Made by a program: the position numbers and the translations under genes. Source: CAZXYS01 sp964645005 (GTDB taxonomy: Bacteria > Bacteroidota > Ignavibacteria > Kapaibacteriales > UBA2268). From it: a stretch of 64,000 bases of DNA. The stretch is from assembly GCA_964645005.1 (NCBI GenBank), contig CAZXYS010000017.1, forward strand, positions 1-64,000, read 5' to 3'. Of the stretch, positions 10,972-20,552 are shown in pieces. Position 1 is the first letter of the stretch; every line of letters starts with the position of its first letter. Under the pieces are notes generated by a model. It searched no databases and was not told the DNA's origin. It saw only the letters and a list, made by a program, of their open reading frames with translations.

Positions 10972-12510
10972 ATGAAAAGTAATAATTGGGATAGCACATT
11001 TCGTAAGTCTGTAGTATTTATAGCGGCTTTTGTGTTTTTGTTTGCCGGTGAATTGTATTCGCAGGATAGTACGGTCTGTAAGATAAGACTCGATGAATCT
11101 ATTAACAGCTGTCAGCCGGTGCTGGTGCCGGTTGTGAATATCCGGTCGAATGTGCTTTATTTCGATCGGCAGGAACATCCGGAAAATACCGGCGGCTTCA
11201 TGGATAAGGATGAAATATGGCTTTCAAAGAAAAAGGGTGAAAGATGGATTGAGCCGATAAGGTTAGCTGAGCCGGTAAATTCCAAGCACAATGATGTCCT
11301 TTTTTCGATCTCTCCTGATGAACAGACGGCGCTTGCTTATGGTACTTTTACCGAAGAAAGAAGCAGTGATCCCGGCTATGCACTGCTCAAAAGAGTCTTT
11401 GGCAAATGGGTGTACGACCGCCATTTGAATATCAAGAAATATTATAATAAGTCGGAATTGTTCTACGGGTATCTTTCTTATAATGGTAAAGTATTGCTGT
11501 TGTCGGCAGTGAGAGATGATTCTTATGGCAGTCATGATCTTTATGTTTCGTTTTTCAATGAAAAGGATAGTGTCTGGTCTGAGCCGAGGAATCTGGGTAA
11601 TGATGTCAATACTATAGGCAGTGAAGCTTCGCCTTTCCTTGCATTCGATGGAAAAACGCTTTATTTTGCTTCGGATGGATATGACGGGCATGGTAAGCTC
11701 GATCTTTTCATGACGCGGCGATTGGGTGATTCATGGCAAAAATGGTCGAAGCCGGTGAATCTGGGTGATGAGATTAATTCCAAGAGGGACGATAAGAGCA
11801 TTTATCTCACGGCACTGGGCGATTCGGCGTTTGTTGTCTCCTATGACACGACAACGAAACGACCGGGCATTTATAAAATATGTATCCCCGAAAAATTGCG
11901 CCCTGAACCTTATGCTCTTGTCTATGGAAAAGTTAAAATCAGAAAGAAGGGGAATGCATATACTTTGCATGAGAAGGTCAAAGTCCGTTCAGGTGACAAT
12001 TATGATATAACTGATCCGGCATCCGGGGAATATGTATTGATTGAAAATAAGAGCTTGAATAATATTCAGTTGGATGTGGTAAGTGATAAATATGATAGTG
12101 TGAGGGCTGTTGCTAAGAAGAAACCTTCCGATTATAGTTCGCCGGAGTTTGTTAATATTGATCTGGTTGTTTCGGATAGCAAGGAGCCTCTGCCGGACAC
12201 TTCGATCACAATTTATTTCGATTTTAACAGTGATGAATTGAACGAAAAAGCCCGCGAGAAGCTGGAAGATCTCGATATTGATGCTGAAAAGATAGTTATT
12301 ACCGGACATACGGATACAGTCGGCACTGTGATATATAATTTGCATCTGTCGAAGAGAAGGGCTCGCAATACTGCAAATAATCTTACCAATCAAGGATTTT
12401 CACCCAGAAAGATGGAAATTATTCCGAAAGGGGAGTCTGATCCTGTTTCAGAGGAGCAAGCGAGGAATCGGAGGGTGGAAGTGCTTTTTGTAAGAAGCAA
12501 AAATCAATAA
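10972..12510 (+). CDS. PD40-repeat OmpA-family outer-membrane/periplasmic protein
   Basis: 512 residues. The N-terminal hydrophobic stretch (residues 13-29, ending FAGELYSQ) is a signal peptide. Residues ~50-290 contain WD40-like PD40 units, for example 'SPFLAFDGKTLYFASDGYDGHGKLDLF' near 222-250. Residues ~408-510 are an OmpA-like peptidoglycan-binding domain with FDFNS, 'GHTDTVGTxxYNLHLSKRRA' and a terminal 'ARNRRVEV' signature. This PD40-plus-OmpA layout is common in Bacteroidota, including the T9SS protein PorE, but the TPR domain of PorE is absent here, so the PorE name is not applied. It probably tethers a complex to the cell wall. Confidence 0.82.
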   Translation: MKSNNWDSTFRKSVVFIAAFVFLFAGELYSQDSTVCKIRLDESINSCQPVLVPVVNIRSNVLYFDRQEHPENTGGFMDKDEIWLSKKKGERWIEPIRLAEPVNSKHNDVLFSISPDEQTALAYGTFTEERSSDPGYALLKRVFGKWVYDRHLNIKKYYNKSELFYGYLSYNGKVLLLSAVRDDSYGSHDLYVSFFNEKDSVWSEPRNLGNDVNTIGSEASPFLAFDGKTLYFASDGYDGHGKLDLFMTRRLGDSWQKWSKPVNLGDEINSKRDDKSIYLTALGDSAFVVSYDTTTKRPGIYKICIPEKLRPEPYALVYGKVKIRKKGNAYTLHEKVKVRSGDNYDITDPASGEYVLIENKSLNNIQLDVVSDKYDSVRAVAKKKPSDYSSPEFVNIDLVVSDSKEPLPDTSITIYFDFNSDELNEKAREKLEDLDIDAEKIVITGHTDTVGTVIYNLHLSKRRARNTANNLTNQGFSPRKMEIIPKGESDPVSEEQARNRRVEVLFVRSKNQ

Positions 12511-12541
12511 TTTTTTAAGTCGTTTAATTATATTAAATTTG
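12511..12541 (+). promoter_or_regulatory. Weak Bacteroidota-type promoter candidate (TTTT-N19-TAAATTTG)
   Basis: An exact TAnnTTTG element (12534-12541) lies 44 bases before the next ATG. The -33 position is only T-rich. Confidence 0.33.
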
Positions 12542-12585
12542 TTTTAGTAATCAATTAGAATATTGTAAACAAAAATAGGTGCAAC

Positions 12586-13053
12586 ATGTTAAGAACTACG
12601 CTATTATTGCTCGTTTTCCTCTCATTTACATTGGTTTCTTTCGCTGAAGATGACAAAAAGGATGATGAGAAGCTCAGTGAAAATGATGTTCCTGCTCAGG
12701 TGAAACAGGCTTGCCAGGCTAAATTCCCCGAAGGTGAACTTAAAGGCTGGGAGAAGGATGGTGATAATTTTGAAGCTGAATTTAAATTGAATAATCAAAA
12801 TTATGAAGCTGTTTTTACTCCCGAAGGTGATTGGGTTAAGACGGAAAATGAATTGTTAGGAGCCGGTGTGCCCGAGACAATCATGGAAGCCTTTAAGAAT
12901 TCCAAGTATAAGGATTATGAAATAGCAGATAAAGAAGTCGTTCAAACGCCGGAGCATGACATTCTATTCGAGATAGAAGTAGAAATGGACGGGAAAGAAT
13001 ACGGATTGCATTACACTCCGGATGGGAAATTGGTGTTTGTTGAAGGAGATTGA
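12586..13053 (+). CDS. PepSY-like periplasmic protein
   Basis: 155 residues with a signal peptide (residues 1-20, cleavage after SFA). The mature part contains two tandem PepSY-like (BLIP-fold) units: 'VPAQVKQACQAKFPEG..KGWEKDGDNFEAEF' and 'VPETIMEAFKNSKYKDYEIADKEV'. Each is followed by a beta-hairpin ending in 'Y.(A/G)..F/YTP.G'. Such proteins are usually secreted inhibitor-like or binding proteins. The ligand is unknown. Confidence 0.75.
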   Translation: MLRTTLLLLVFLSFTLVSFAEDDKKDDEKLSENDVPAQVKQACQAKFPEGELKGWEKDGDNFEAEFKLNNQNYEAVFTPEGDWVKTENELLGAGVPETIMEAFKNSKYKDYEIADKEVVQTPEHDILFEIEVEMDGKEYGLHYTPDGKLVFVEGD

Positions 13054-13208
13054 TTTAATATACAGGTGACTATCCCAGAAGTTATTTCTTCTAATCTTTC
13101 TTTTTCAATTAATTTAAATTGTACATTATATTATTTCAAGCATGTTTGCGTTTAATCGTCAAGTTATAATGTGTTTTATATTTTACTTTTAATAATATAT
13201 AGAGAAAG

Positions 13209-14156
13209 ATGCAGCAAAACAGATCGACGGAAATAAAAGTAGGGATAGTTTCGATAGTTGGAATTATATTATTGATAGCGGGGATAACCCTCGGCAAAAA
13301 ATATGATGTTGCGGTATCCCGGAAAACCATTGAGATGAAGTTCCCCCATTCGAACGGTATCGAAAATACCGCGCCGGTGACAGTGAACGGCGTTGAAAGA
13401 GGTACAGTCACAAGTATTAAAAATGCAGGCGATTCCGTGCTGATAACGGCTGCAATAAATGGAATTGATGACCTGCATGCGAACGCTCATGCGAGAATAT
13501 TAATCCAGGAGATCACCGGCGGCAAAAAGATAGATATCAGCCCTGGGGATGTTGAAAAGCCTTTCGATGCTTCCATTGTTATCAGGGGCGAGGCAAATTC
13601 CGATCTGGGAGAGATAATCGCTCTGATTGGAAGTGTTAGCGATAATGCTGCGTCACTGGTTCTTAAGCTGGATACTTTGACGGGCTATGCAACGAAACTG
13701 ATGCGCGATGAGAAATTTACATACGGACTGAAGAAAACCGTTGCCAATGCCGAGGAAATTACCAGTAAAATGAAATTTCTGCTGGATAATAATGTCGATG
13801 AGTTGGACATGACGCTCCGAAATCTCAAGGTGCTGTCACAGGATTTGAAAACCGCCGTCAAAGAGAATGAACCGAAGCTGCAGGATGTCCTTGACAATAC
13901 GGATAAAACGCTCGAGGATACGAGAGCGCTTATCGCTAATACGGAAAATGTTATAGCTAAAGCCGATAAGCTGGTTAATGAGATCAATGTTATAGCGAGC
14001 GATTTTCGCGGCAGTGACAGTTTCGCGAATAAAATCATGTTTGATGAAGAGTATTCTTCGAAAATTGATTCCGTAATGAAAGAGCTCAACATGTTCGTCG
14101 AGCAGTTGAGAAAATACGGTCTGAATACAAACGTCAGATTAGGAACGAGACCGTAA
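13209..14156 (+). CDS. MCE/MlaD-family lipid-transport substrate-binding protein
   Basis: 315 residues. One N-terminal membrane anchor (about residues 10-27), then an MCE domain (~30-115) with the usual 'V.VNGVERGTVTSI' and 'GGKKIDISPG' segments, then a long coiled-coil-like C-terminal helix region (~140-310) rich in Asp/Leu/Lys. The family forms periplasmic rings or tubes that shuttle phospholipids with an MlaE/F-type ABC transporter. No permease or ATPase lies next to it here, so partners must be encoded elsewhere. The next gene starts 56 bases downstream on the same strand. Confidence 0.85.
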   Translation: MQQNRSTEIKVGIVSIVGIILLIAGITLGKKYDVAVSRKTIEMKFPHSNGIENTAPVTVNGVERGTVTSIKNAGDSVLITAAINGIDDLHANAHARILIQEITGGKKIDISPGDVEKPFDASIVIRGEANSDLGEIIALIGSVSDNAASLVLKLDTLTGYATKLMRDEKFTYGLKKTVANAEEITSKMKFLLDNNVDELDMTLRNLKVLSQDLKTAVKENEPKLQDVLDNTDKTLEDTRALIANTENVIAKADKLVNEINVIASDFRGSDSFANKIMFDEEYSSKIDSVMKELNMFVEQLRKYGLNTNVRLGTRP

Positions 14157-14212
14157 TTAGCTCGCTCACTTGAAATTATAAGAATTTTTGAAATAAAAAT
14201 TAACACAATCAA

Positions 14213-14875
14213 ATGTCTTTAAAACCAACGCCCATAACTGATGAAATAAATGAATATCTGATCGAGAATTTTTCAGCGGATGATGAGTTTCTTATCAATC
14301 TGAAAAAAGAAGCAAGAAATGCAGGTATTCCCGAGATACATATATCGCCTGTGCAGGCGGCTTTCATGCAATTCATGCTGAAGACTATCGGGGCGAAGCG
14401 GGTTCTGGAAATTGGGACATTAGCAGGCTATTCGGCGATAACAATGGCACGTGCGCTGCCTGAAGACGGCTTATTGACTGCTGTCGAGGTAAATAAGAAT
14501 TTTGCTGAATTTGCTAAGAAGAAATCCTACGAAGCTGGTCTGAAAGACAAGATTGAGATATATAACAATCATGCGGTTATCTTTTTGAAAGAATATAATC
14601 CTGAAATTAAATTTGATTTTGTATTTATGGATGCGCAGAAAACAGAGTATGAGGATTATTTCAAGCTGGTTGAGAATCGCGTGCGTCCCGGCGGCATTAT
14701 AGCTGCGGACAATGCGCTGGCTTTCGGCGACATCGTGAGCGAAGAGCCGGACAGAGACAGTGAAGAAGTCAGGGCTGTTCGCAGGTTCAATGAATATGTG
14801 AAGAATCATGAGGATTTTGAAACTACTTTAGTTACGGCAGGCGACGGACTTTTAATGGCATTGAAGAAACAATAG
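14213..14875 (+). CDS. SAM-dependent O-methyltransferase (COMT/CCoAOMT-like)
   Basis: 220 residues. Motif I 'VLEIGTLAGYSAI' (about 64-76), acidic post-I 'AVEVNK', and motif 'FDFVFMDAQK' (about 135-145) with the catalytic/metal-binding Asp, followed by 'RVRPGGIIAADNALAFG' (about 158-175), define the class I divalent-metal O-methyltransferase family. The length is typical. It sits between the MCE gene and the vWA-OmpA gene with 56-base gaps on each side, so co-transcription is likely. The substrate cannot be inferred. Confidence 0.85.
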   Translation: MSLKPTPITDEINEYLIENFSADDEFLINLKKEARNAGIPEIHISPVQAAFMQFMLKTIGAKRVLEIGTLAGYSAITMARALPEDGLLTAVEVNKNFAEFAKKKSYEAGLKDKIEIYNNHAVIFLKEYNPEIKFDFVFMDAQKTEYEDYFKLVENRVRPGGIIAADNALAFGDIVSEEPDRDSEEVRAVRRFNEYVKNHEDFETTLVTAGDGLLMALKKQ

Positions 14876-14931
14876 GAGAAAATTATAGACAATTGCTACG
14901 GTTTGTTTTTTGAACAACCGAATTTAAAGAG

Positions 14932-16380
14932 ATGAAATCAATGAAAATCGAAAAGTTTTTCGCACCTTTATTATTTGCAATTTTAATAGCATTGATAGCT
15001 TCTTCCTGCGCGCGGGAAAGAAAGACCGGCTATGAAATGATGGCGGAAGTAAGAGATATAACTATAAATGAAGATGACACTACCAAGCCAATCTACCTTA
15101 CCGGTACCAAACCCATTGATTCAGTGGATGTACACAAGCTGATCTACGATATCTGGAGAATCGAAATTGACGAATATCCTGACAATTTAAAGATATATGC
15201 CAGAGTCTATGACTCGACCGGCAATTTCGTAACGAACATGGCAAATCCTTATAAAGACGAGGAGGATACCAATACATATTTCACAAGTGTAACGGAAACA
15301 CTCGGAAAAGTCTATAAGAAGCGTGAAGTGCCGATAGATTCCTTCCATGTGCGCGAGTTTGGCGCGGGGGATTCGATACCTTATAACATAGTGCTTTCTG
15401 TCGATTACAGCGGCTCGATGAAGCAGGTAATGAATACTATCTATGAAGGTACGGAACTCTTCGTTAGTATGAAAATGACTTATGACAAGATAGCACTTAC
15501 TTCGTTCAGTGAAGAATATGATCTTAAGGTTCCTTTGCTCAAAGATTCCAGCAGGATACTGAATCTTTACAGAGATCGCAGGCAGCGCGGTCTTGGCGCT
15601 TATTCCGCGATGTACAATGCCGTGGATACATGTATGGATCAGTATGAGGGGACATCGATGGATGTACCGCGGGTGCTGGTAGTATTTTCCGATGGCGACG
15701 ACAATGAATCCAAAAAGGAAGTGGAAGAACTCGTAGCTCGAGCCAAGAAAGAGAAAATCAATATGTTCACGGTTGCCTGGGGTTATTCCAAAGATGAGAA
15801 TTTGAAATATCTCGCTGAAAACACCGGCGGCAAATTTTATAAAGCATACACGAAAGAAGAGCTTATCGCGATTTTCCGCGACATTTATATGAGCCTGCGC
15901 TATTACTACTACATCACTTATAAACCGCCGAAATACTGGGGTTTACACAAGGTGCTGGCGGCACTGAATGTCCCGCCGCGGACGGATACTCTGTTCGCGC
16001 ACGGAGAGTACGATACTTCCGACTTATGGAAGGGACCGGGCGATACATTCGAACGTCCGATACTTTTCGATTTCGACAGCGCGGTCGTGAAGAAAGAATC
16101 TTATTATATTATAGATGAAATTGTCGATGTGATGATGGCGAATCCGCGTATACGCCTTGAAATACAGGGGCATACAGATAATATTGGTACTCAGGAATAT
16201 AACCAGAAGCTTTCCGAACGACGAGCCAAAGCTGTCTATGATGAAATTGTCAAGAGAGGAATAGACGAACGGCGCCTTCGCTGGCGCGGCTTCGGGTATT
16301 CGGTACCTAAAACTTCAAATGAAACCGAGGAAGGCAGGGCGGAAAACCGACGAACGGTGTTCGAGATTCTGGCGAAGTAG
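14932..16380 (+). CDS. vWA-OmpA lipoprotein
   Basis: 482 residues. Signal peptide with lipobox 'IASSC' (Cys ~25). A von Willebrand A domain at about 150-310 carries the MIDAS motif DxSxS ('VDYSGSMKQ') and 'FSDGDDNES'. A C-terminal OmpA domain (about 380-482) carries 'FDFDSA', 'GHTDNIG' and 'ERRAKAV'. A second in-frame ATG at 14941 has the AAAGAG sequence at better spacing and may be the real start. The family role is a cell-wall-bound metal-dependent protein-binding factor. It is the last gene of the MCE-methyltransferase-vWA run. Confidence 0.8.
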   Translation: MKSMKIEKFFAPLLFAILIALIASSCARERKTGYEMMAEVRDITINEDDTTKPIYLTGTKPIDSVDVHKLIYDIWRIEIDEYPDNLKIYARVYDSTGNFVTNMANPYKDEEDTNTYFTSVTETLGKVYKKREVPIDSFHVREFGAGDSIPYNIVLSVDYSGSMKQVMNTIYEGTELFVSMKMTYDKIALTSFSEEYDLKVPLLKDSSRILNLYRDRRQRGLGAYSAMYNAVDTCMDQYEGTSMDVPRVLVVFSDGDDNESKKEVEELVARAKKEKINMFTVAWGYSKDENLKYLAENTGGKFYKAYTKEELIAIFRDIYMSLRYYYYITYKPPKYWGLHKVLAALNVPPRTDTLFAHGEYDTSDLWKGPGDTFERPILFDFDSAVVKKESYYIIDEIVDVMMANPRIRLEIQGHTDNIGTQEYNQKLSERRAKAVYDEIVKRGIDERRLRWRGFGYSVPKTSNETEEGRAENRRTVFEILAK

Positions 16381-16533
16381 GGGTGATATCCTTTTGTAGA
16401 AAGTTTATTATTATAGTTAATCTCTCATGGGGAGAGGCTAACGGCTAACGGAAGACGGTTAATTGAAATTTATCTATGACGAAATCGGTTAAATGCTGGA
16501 GAGAATATGTCCTGAAATATGTTGACCGATTTT

Positions 16534-17475
16534 TTACCTGGGAAATTTATCCACGTCCAGATTTCCGCCGGAGAGTACAATCCCTATCTTCTTTTTGGAG
16601 AAATCCTGCTTTCCTTCAAGGATAGCACCTAAAACGATAGCTGCGGAAGGTTCAACGACAAGCTTCATGCGCTCAAATATTAGGCGCATGGCTTTTATTG
16701 TGTATTCATCGCTGACAGTGATTATTTCATCGACATATTTTTGGATAATTGGAAAAGTAAGGTCGCCCAGCGAGGTCAGCAGACCGTCGCAGATGGTGTC
16801 AGGCTCGACTGATGGAATAATGGATACGGCTTGCAAAGATCGATAGGCATCGTCGGCGCCTGTGGGCTCGGCGGCGAAGACTTTTATGCCGGGTTTGAGT
16901 GATTTTGCCGCGATAGCTGTGCCGCTCAGCAAACCGCCGCCGCCGACGGGGGTCATTATGATGTCGAGATCGTTTAAATCGGTGAGTAGTTCGATTGCTG
17001 CTGTTCCCTGACCGTAAATTACAGTATAGTTATTATACGGATGCAGGAATGTCGCGCCCGTTCTATCGACAAGTTCCTGCAGGGTGGTTTCGCGCGCTTC
17101 GAGAGTCGGCTCGCAGAAAATTATCTCAGCGCCATAGCCACTGACTGCATTGACCTTTACCTGCGGGGCTGTGCGGGGCATGACTATAGCTGCTGTTATC
17201 CCCCGAATAGCTGCTGCAAGCGCCAATGCTTGCGCGAAATTGCCCGAGGAATGTGTAGCTGCACCTTTAGCGGCTTCTTTCTCGCTCAAACTAAATACCG
17301 CATTGCATGCGCCGCGGAATTTGAAGGCGCCTGCACGCTGCAGATTCTCGCATTTGAAATACAATTCGGCACCGGTGATATTGTTGATATTTCTCGACGT
17401 CATCACGGGCGTTCTGTGAGCATACGGTTCTATCCTCGCAGCAGCGGATTTTATGTCGTCTAATGTTGGAATCAT
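16534..17475 (-). CDS. PLP-dependent threonine ammonia-lyase / serine racemase family enzyme
   Basis: 313 residues, fold-type II PLP enzyme. The Schiff-base lysine is K52 in 'GAFKFRGA'; 'HSSGNFAQALA' is the substrate loop; 'VGGGGLLSG' is the phosphate-binding Gly-rich loop; the terminal 'SGGNLD' binds the pyridine nitrogen. The protein has no C-terminal ACT regulatory domain, so it matches the short catabolic threonine dehydratase / serine racemase / hydroxyaspartate dehydratase group rather than biosynthetic IlvA. Which reaction it prefers cannot be decided by eye. It converges on the preceding vWA-OmpA gene. Confidence 0.82.
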   Translation of the reverse strand: MIPTLDDIKSAAARIEPYAHRTPVMTSRNINNITGAELYFKCENLQRAGAFKFRGACNAVFSLSEKEAAKGAATHSSGNFAQALALAAAIRGITAAIVMPRTAPQVKVNAVSGYGAEIIFCEPTLEARETTLQELVDRTGATFLHPYNNYTVIYGQGTAAIELLTDLNDLDIIMTPVGGGGLLSGTAIAAKSLKPGIKVFAAEPTGADDAYRSLQAVSIIPSVEPDTICDGLLTSLGDLTFPIIQKYVDEIITVSDEYTIKAMRLIFERMKLVVEPSAAIVLGAILEGKQDFSKKKIGIVLSGGNLDVDKFPR

Positions 17476-17658
17476 GGTGAATACTATGCTTGTATTTTTA
17501 AAATTTTAATATAAGGAAAAATGGGGATTTGAGAAAAGAATGAAAAAGTAAATTATTCAGTGAAACAAAGATAGAAAATTTGAGTAATTATACGTATTGA
17601 ATAATAGATAGCAAATCAGCATTTTTATAATAAGATTCTTAATTTCTTGAATATAGAC

Positions 17659-18021
17659 ATGACCAAAAAAACAAACATATTATACTTCACCATTATTGCG
17701 ATCGGCGCTTTAGTTCTCGCGATGAACATTATTGGCTGTACCATGGAAGTATATGATGAATCCGAGAGTATACTATCCACAAGGGAAGGCGGGAAATGGC
17801 ATGAAAAAGCAACGTGGATAGGAAGAAAAATCCCTGACAATAATGACAGGGTATTCCTTAATGGAGTAGTTAAGGTTGGGGAGAATGTAAAATGTAATGT
17901 GCTTGTTGTAGAGAATAATGCAAAATTAATTGTTGATACAAATGTAAATTTTGAAGTAAAAACTCTTGAAAACTACGGAAAAATTAATAAATTTGGCAAT
18001 TTACAAGTTGAAGATAATTAG
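17659..18021 (+). CDS. Small G8-domain-like lipoprotein
   Basis: About 120 residues. The ATG at 17659 is chosen over the upstream TTG at 17647. Lipobox 'NIIGC' follows a hydrophobic stretch. The body carries 'GGKWHEKATWIGRKIPDNNDRVFLNG', the pattern of a G8-type beta-helix entry ('G.W.d..tW.g..P...D.v.i'), followed by alternating hydrophobic strands. It probably folds as a short beta-solenoid on the membrane surface. A large nested hairpin follows its stop codon. Confidence 0.65.
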   Translation: MTKKTNILYFTIIAIGALVLAMNIIGCTMEVYDESESILSTREGGKWHEKATWIGRKIPDNNDRVFLNGVVKVGENVKCNVLVVENNAKLIVDTNVNFEVKTLENYGKINKFGNLQVEDN

Positions 18022-18034
18022 AAAATTTTGATTT

Positions 18035-18110
18035 CCGCCATCCACAAAGGCGTTAACCCTGACAAACTTTGTCAAAAAATCGCCCCCTGACATATGGATG
18101 GCGGTTTTAT
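18035..18110 (+). terminator. Nested hairpin / probable terminator
   Basis: CCGCCATCCA (18035-18044) pairs perfectly with TGGATGGCGG (18095-18104), which runs into TTTTATTTT. The 50-base loop contains a second perfect hairpin, GACAAA-C-TTTGTC (18061-18073). It sits 14 bases after the G8-like gene stop. Confidence 0.6.
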
Positions 18111-18179
18111 TTTGCGGCAATCCAAATTTCATCATCAAAATAGCAGGCTCTTTCTTATTTCAATTTTAAGGAAAATTCA

Positions 18180-18211
18180 TTTGAGTCAATTAGTAAAAAA
18201 TTCTATCTTTG
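18180..18211 (+). promoter_or_regulatory. Bacteroidota-type promoter TTTG-N20-TATCTTTG
   Basis: An exact -33 TTTG (18180-18183) and an exact TAnnTTTG (18204-18211) are separated by 20 bases, the preferred spacing for the Bacteroidota primary sigma factor. It lies 26 bases before the ATG of the phosphatase gene. Confidence 0.75.
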
Positions 18212-18237
18212 TCAATTATTAAAATTAAATTTAAGGA

Positions 18238-20190
18238 ATGATTAAAATGATAAGGATGAATTTCTATGGGTTAATTATACTTGTTGTGCTTTCCGCAATT
18301 TTGATCTCATGTGAATCTGAAAGAAAAGTTGAAGTAGCCCCCGAAAAAATTGTATCAGACTATCCAAAAGTTGAAATTCCGTCAGTGCTTCATAATTTAA
18401 AATATGATGAATCCGGTAGATTGTATCAGCAATCAGGCAATGATTCACTGAAGCGATATCTCCAAATTCCTGATCCGGTATATACTCTCGATAAGTTTGA
18501 GATCGATCCGGTTGGCAGCGATAGCGGTATCACATTCGATTTTGATGATATATACTTCGACGGCAAATTATATTACGGGTTTATATTATCTGACAGAGAA
18601 TATCCCTATCCTGTCTATTTCAAGAGGTATGCTAAAATTATAGGCGGAATTTGCAAAATCAATATCAAGAAAAATTTGTCCGGTAAATATGATCTTCCCG
18701 GATGGCAGGAAAAGGGAAAAGCAAAGATCGGCTATAGAATTGTCAATGAGCAAGGACAAATTATCTATGACGGGAAAAGAAATATAACTTATCAGGATTC
18801 ATTCAGGGTTGATACATCGATAATCGAAGGACCTTTCCTCAACAAATTGACCCATAACAGCGCAGTCATATCATTTAAAACGAATGTGAAATGTAAGACA
18901 TCTATTGAAGTTGATGACAGAATGATAAATGACAGCGAACTGCGAATGGATCATGAAATAATGATAGATGGGCTTAAAGCTGCAGCAATGTATAATTATA
19001 AAGTAAACTACGGAGGTAATTCTGACCGGGCTGAATTCACAACTGCACCCAAACCAGGTTCGCGGAGTAAGTTCAGTTTTGCTTTCGCAAGTGACAGCCG
19101 CAGCGGCAGAGGCGGCGGTGAGAGAGATATTTATGGAGCAAATGCTTACATAATGAAAAAAATTGCAGCGTTGTGTACTCAACAGGATGCAGCTTTCTTA
19201 CAATTTACGGGTGATCTTATTGACGGATATCTGACAAGTATGAGCGGGACACTTTTGCAGTATACCAACTGGAAGAGGTCTATTGAGCCTTTTGCAGCAT
19301 GGATTCCCGTAAATTTGGCTATGGGAAATCATGAGAGTTTGAATTACAAATTTGGCAATTCCAAGGGTAATGGATTGTCTGTTGATAAATTCCCTTATGA
19401 CACAGCTTCCGGGGAGACGGCTTTTGCAAAAGCAGTTGTCAATCCGCTGAACGGACCTGAAAGCGAAGATGGGTCGAAATATGATCCCAATCCAAACAGG
19501 AGGGATTTCCCATCTTACAAAGAAAATGTTTTCTATTATGTTTATGACAATGCGGCAATGATTTCCCTAAACTCCAATTATTGGTATTCGCCGTCACGGA
19601 GACAAATACCTAAAATCGGCGGCGGCCTTCATGGGTATATCATGGATAACCAACTTAACTGGCTTGAGGAAACTATTAAAAAATTAGAAGAAGATAAAAA
19701 TATAGATCATGTCTTTGTAACATTGCATACTCCTGCATTTCCGAATGGAGGACATTCCGACGATGATATGTGGTACGCAGGAGATAATAGTTATCGTCCT
19801 TATATTGCAGGAAAGGCTGTTGATAAAGGAATTATTGAGCGCCGGGATGAATTTCTGGATCTGCTTATCAATAACAGTTCGAAGGTTGTTGCTATTCTTG
19901 CCGGAGATGAACATAATTATTCACGGATGAAAATAACCAGGGATACAAAGATATATCCTGATGACTGGCAGAGAGAGCGAATTGAGATTTCACGCCCTAT
20001 TTGGCATATAACTAACGGCTCGGCAGGGGCGCCTTATTACGGACAGGAAATATTGCCATGGACGCCCTGGGTTGAAAAATTCTCAACACAGTATGCAGTC
20101 TGTTTCTTAGAAATTGATGGGAGGGAAGTGATACTAAAAGTTATTGACCCCGACACACTGGAAGAAATTGAATTAGTTAAGCTAAAATAA
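18238..20190 (+). CDS. Purple-acid-phosphatase-like metallophosphoesterase lipoprotein
   Basis: 650 residues. Signal peptide with lipobox 'AILISC'. Residues ~190-270 form an FN3-like N-terminal module of the purple acid phosphatase type ('GPFLNKLTHNSAVISFKT', 'YNYKV.YGG'). The catalytic region begins at ~280 with 'FAFASDSRSG', followed by 'FTGDLIDGY' (GD motif), 'AMGNHES' (GNHE), 'VTLHTPAFP' (His) and 'ILAGDEHNYSRM' in place of the usual GHxH. The metal-binding pattern of a calcineurin-like phosphoesterase is therefore complete except that the last motif is GDEH. The likely role is periplasmic or surface phosphate-ester hydrolysis. It has its own promoter. Confidence 0.82.
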   Translation: MIKMIRMNFYGLIILVVLSAILISCESERKVEVAPEKIVSDYPKVEIPSVLHNLKYDESGRLYQQSGNDSLKRYLQIPDPVYTLDKFEIDPVGSDSGITFDFDDIYFDGKLYYGFILSDREYPYPVYFKRYAKIIGGICKINIKKNLSGKYDLPGWQEKGKAKIGYRIVNEQGQIIYDGKRNITYQDSFRVDTSIIEGPFLNKLTHNSAVISFKTNVKCKTSIEVDDRMINDSELRMDHEIMIDGLKAAAMYNYKVNYGGNSDRAEFTTAPKPGSRSKFSFAFASDSRSGRGGGERDIYGANAYIMKKIAALCTQQDAAFLQFTGDLIDGYLTSMSGTLLQYTNWKRSIEPFAAWIPVNLAMGNHESLNYKFGNSKGNGLSVDKFPYDTASGETAFAKAVVNPLNGPESEDGSKYDPNPNRRDFPSYKENVFYYVYDNAAMISLNSNYWYSPSRRQIPKIGGGLHGYIMDNQLNWLEETIKKLEEDKNIDHVFVTLHTPAFPNGGHSDDDMWYAGDNSYRPYIAGKAVDKGIIERRDEFLDLLINNSSKVVAILAGDEHNYSRMKITRDTKIYPDDWQRERIEISRPIWHITNGSAGAPYYGQEILPWTPWVEKFSTQYAVCFLEIDGREVILKVIDPDTLEEIELVKLK

Positions 20191-20552
20191 AATGTATATT
20201 TGATTACATATATAATTTAAAAAAACATTGAATAAATTTAATATATTTCGTTATTTTCAAGAAATTAAAAAATTGCAAATAAAAAAAACAATGTTCGTTA
20301 AAAATTTTTCATATATTATTCGTTTAATATAAATGAGATTAGGATATTATTAATTAAGTAAGAAAAATATTAGTATTATTCTGAAAAGTAATTTAAAAAA
20401 TTGATAAATAGCAAGGAATTTATCAAGAAATATTTTTGTATATTCTGTTTTTTTATTAATTTAAATATCTATGTTATAAATATTCACAATAAATATTGGT
20501 AAACTTAATGGTTTGAAAATGATATTTTTAATAATTAAATTGGTGAAGTTTT
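20191..20552. other. 362-bp AT-rich intergenic region
   Basis: Very AT-rich, no open frame with coding character and no clear hairpin. It presumably holds the promoter of the MarR gene, but no exact TAnnTTTG match was found. Confidence 0.5.
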
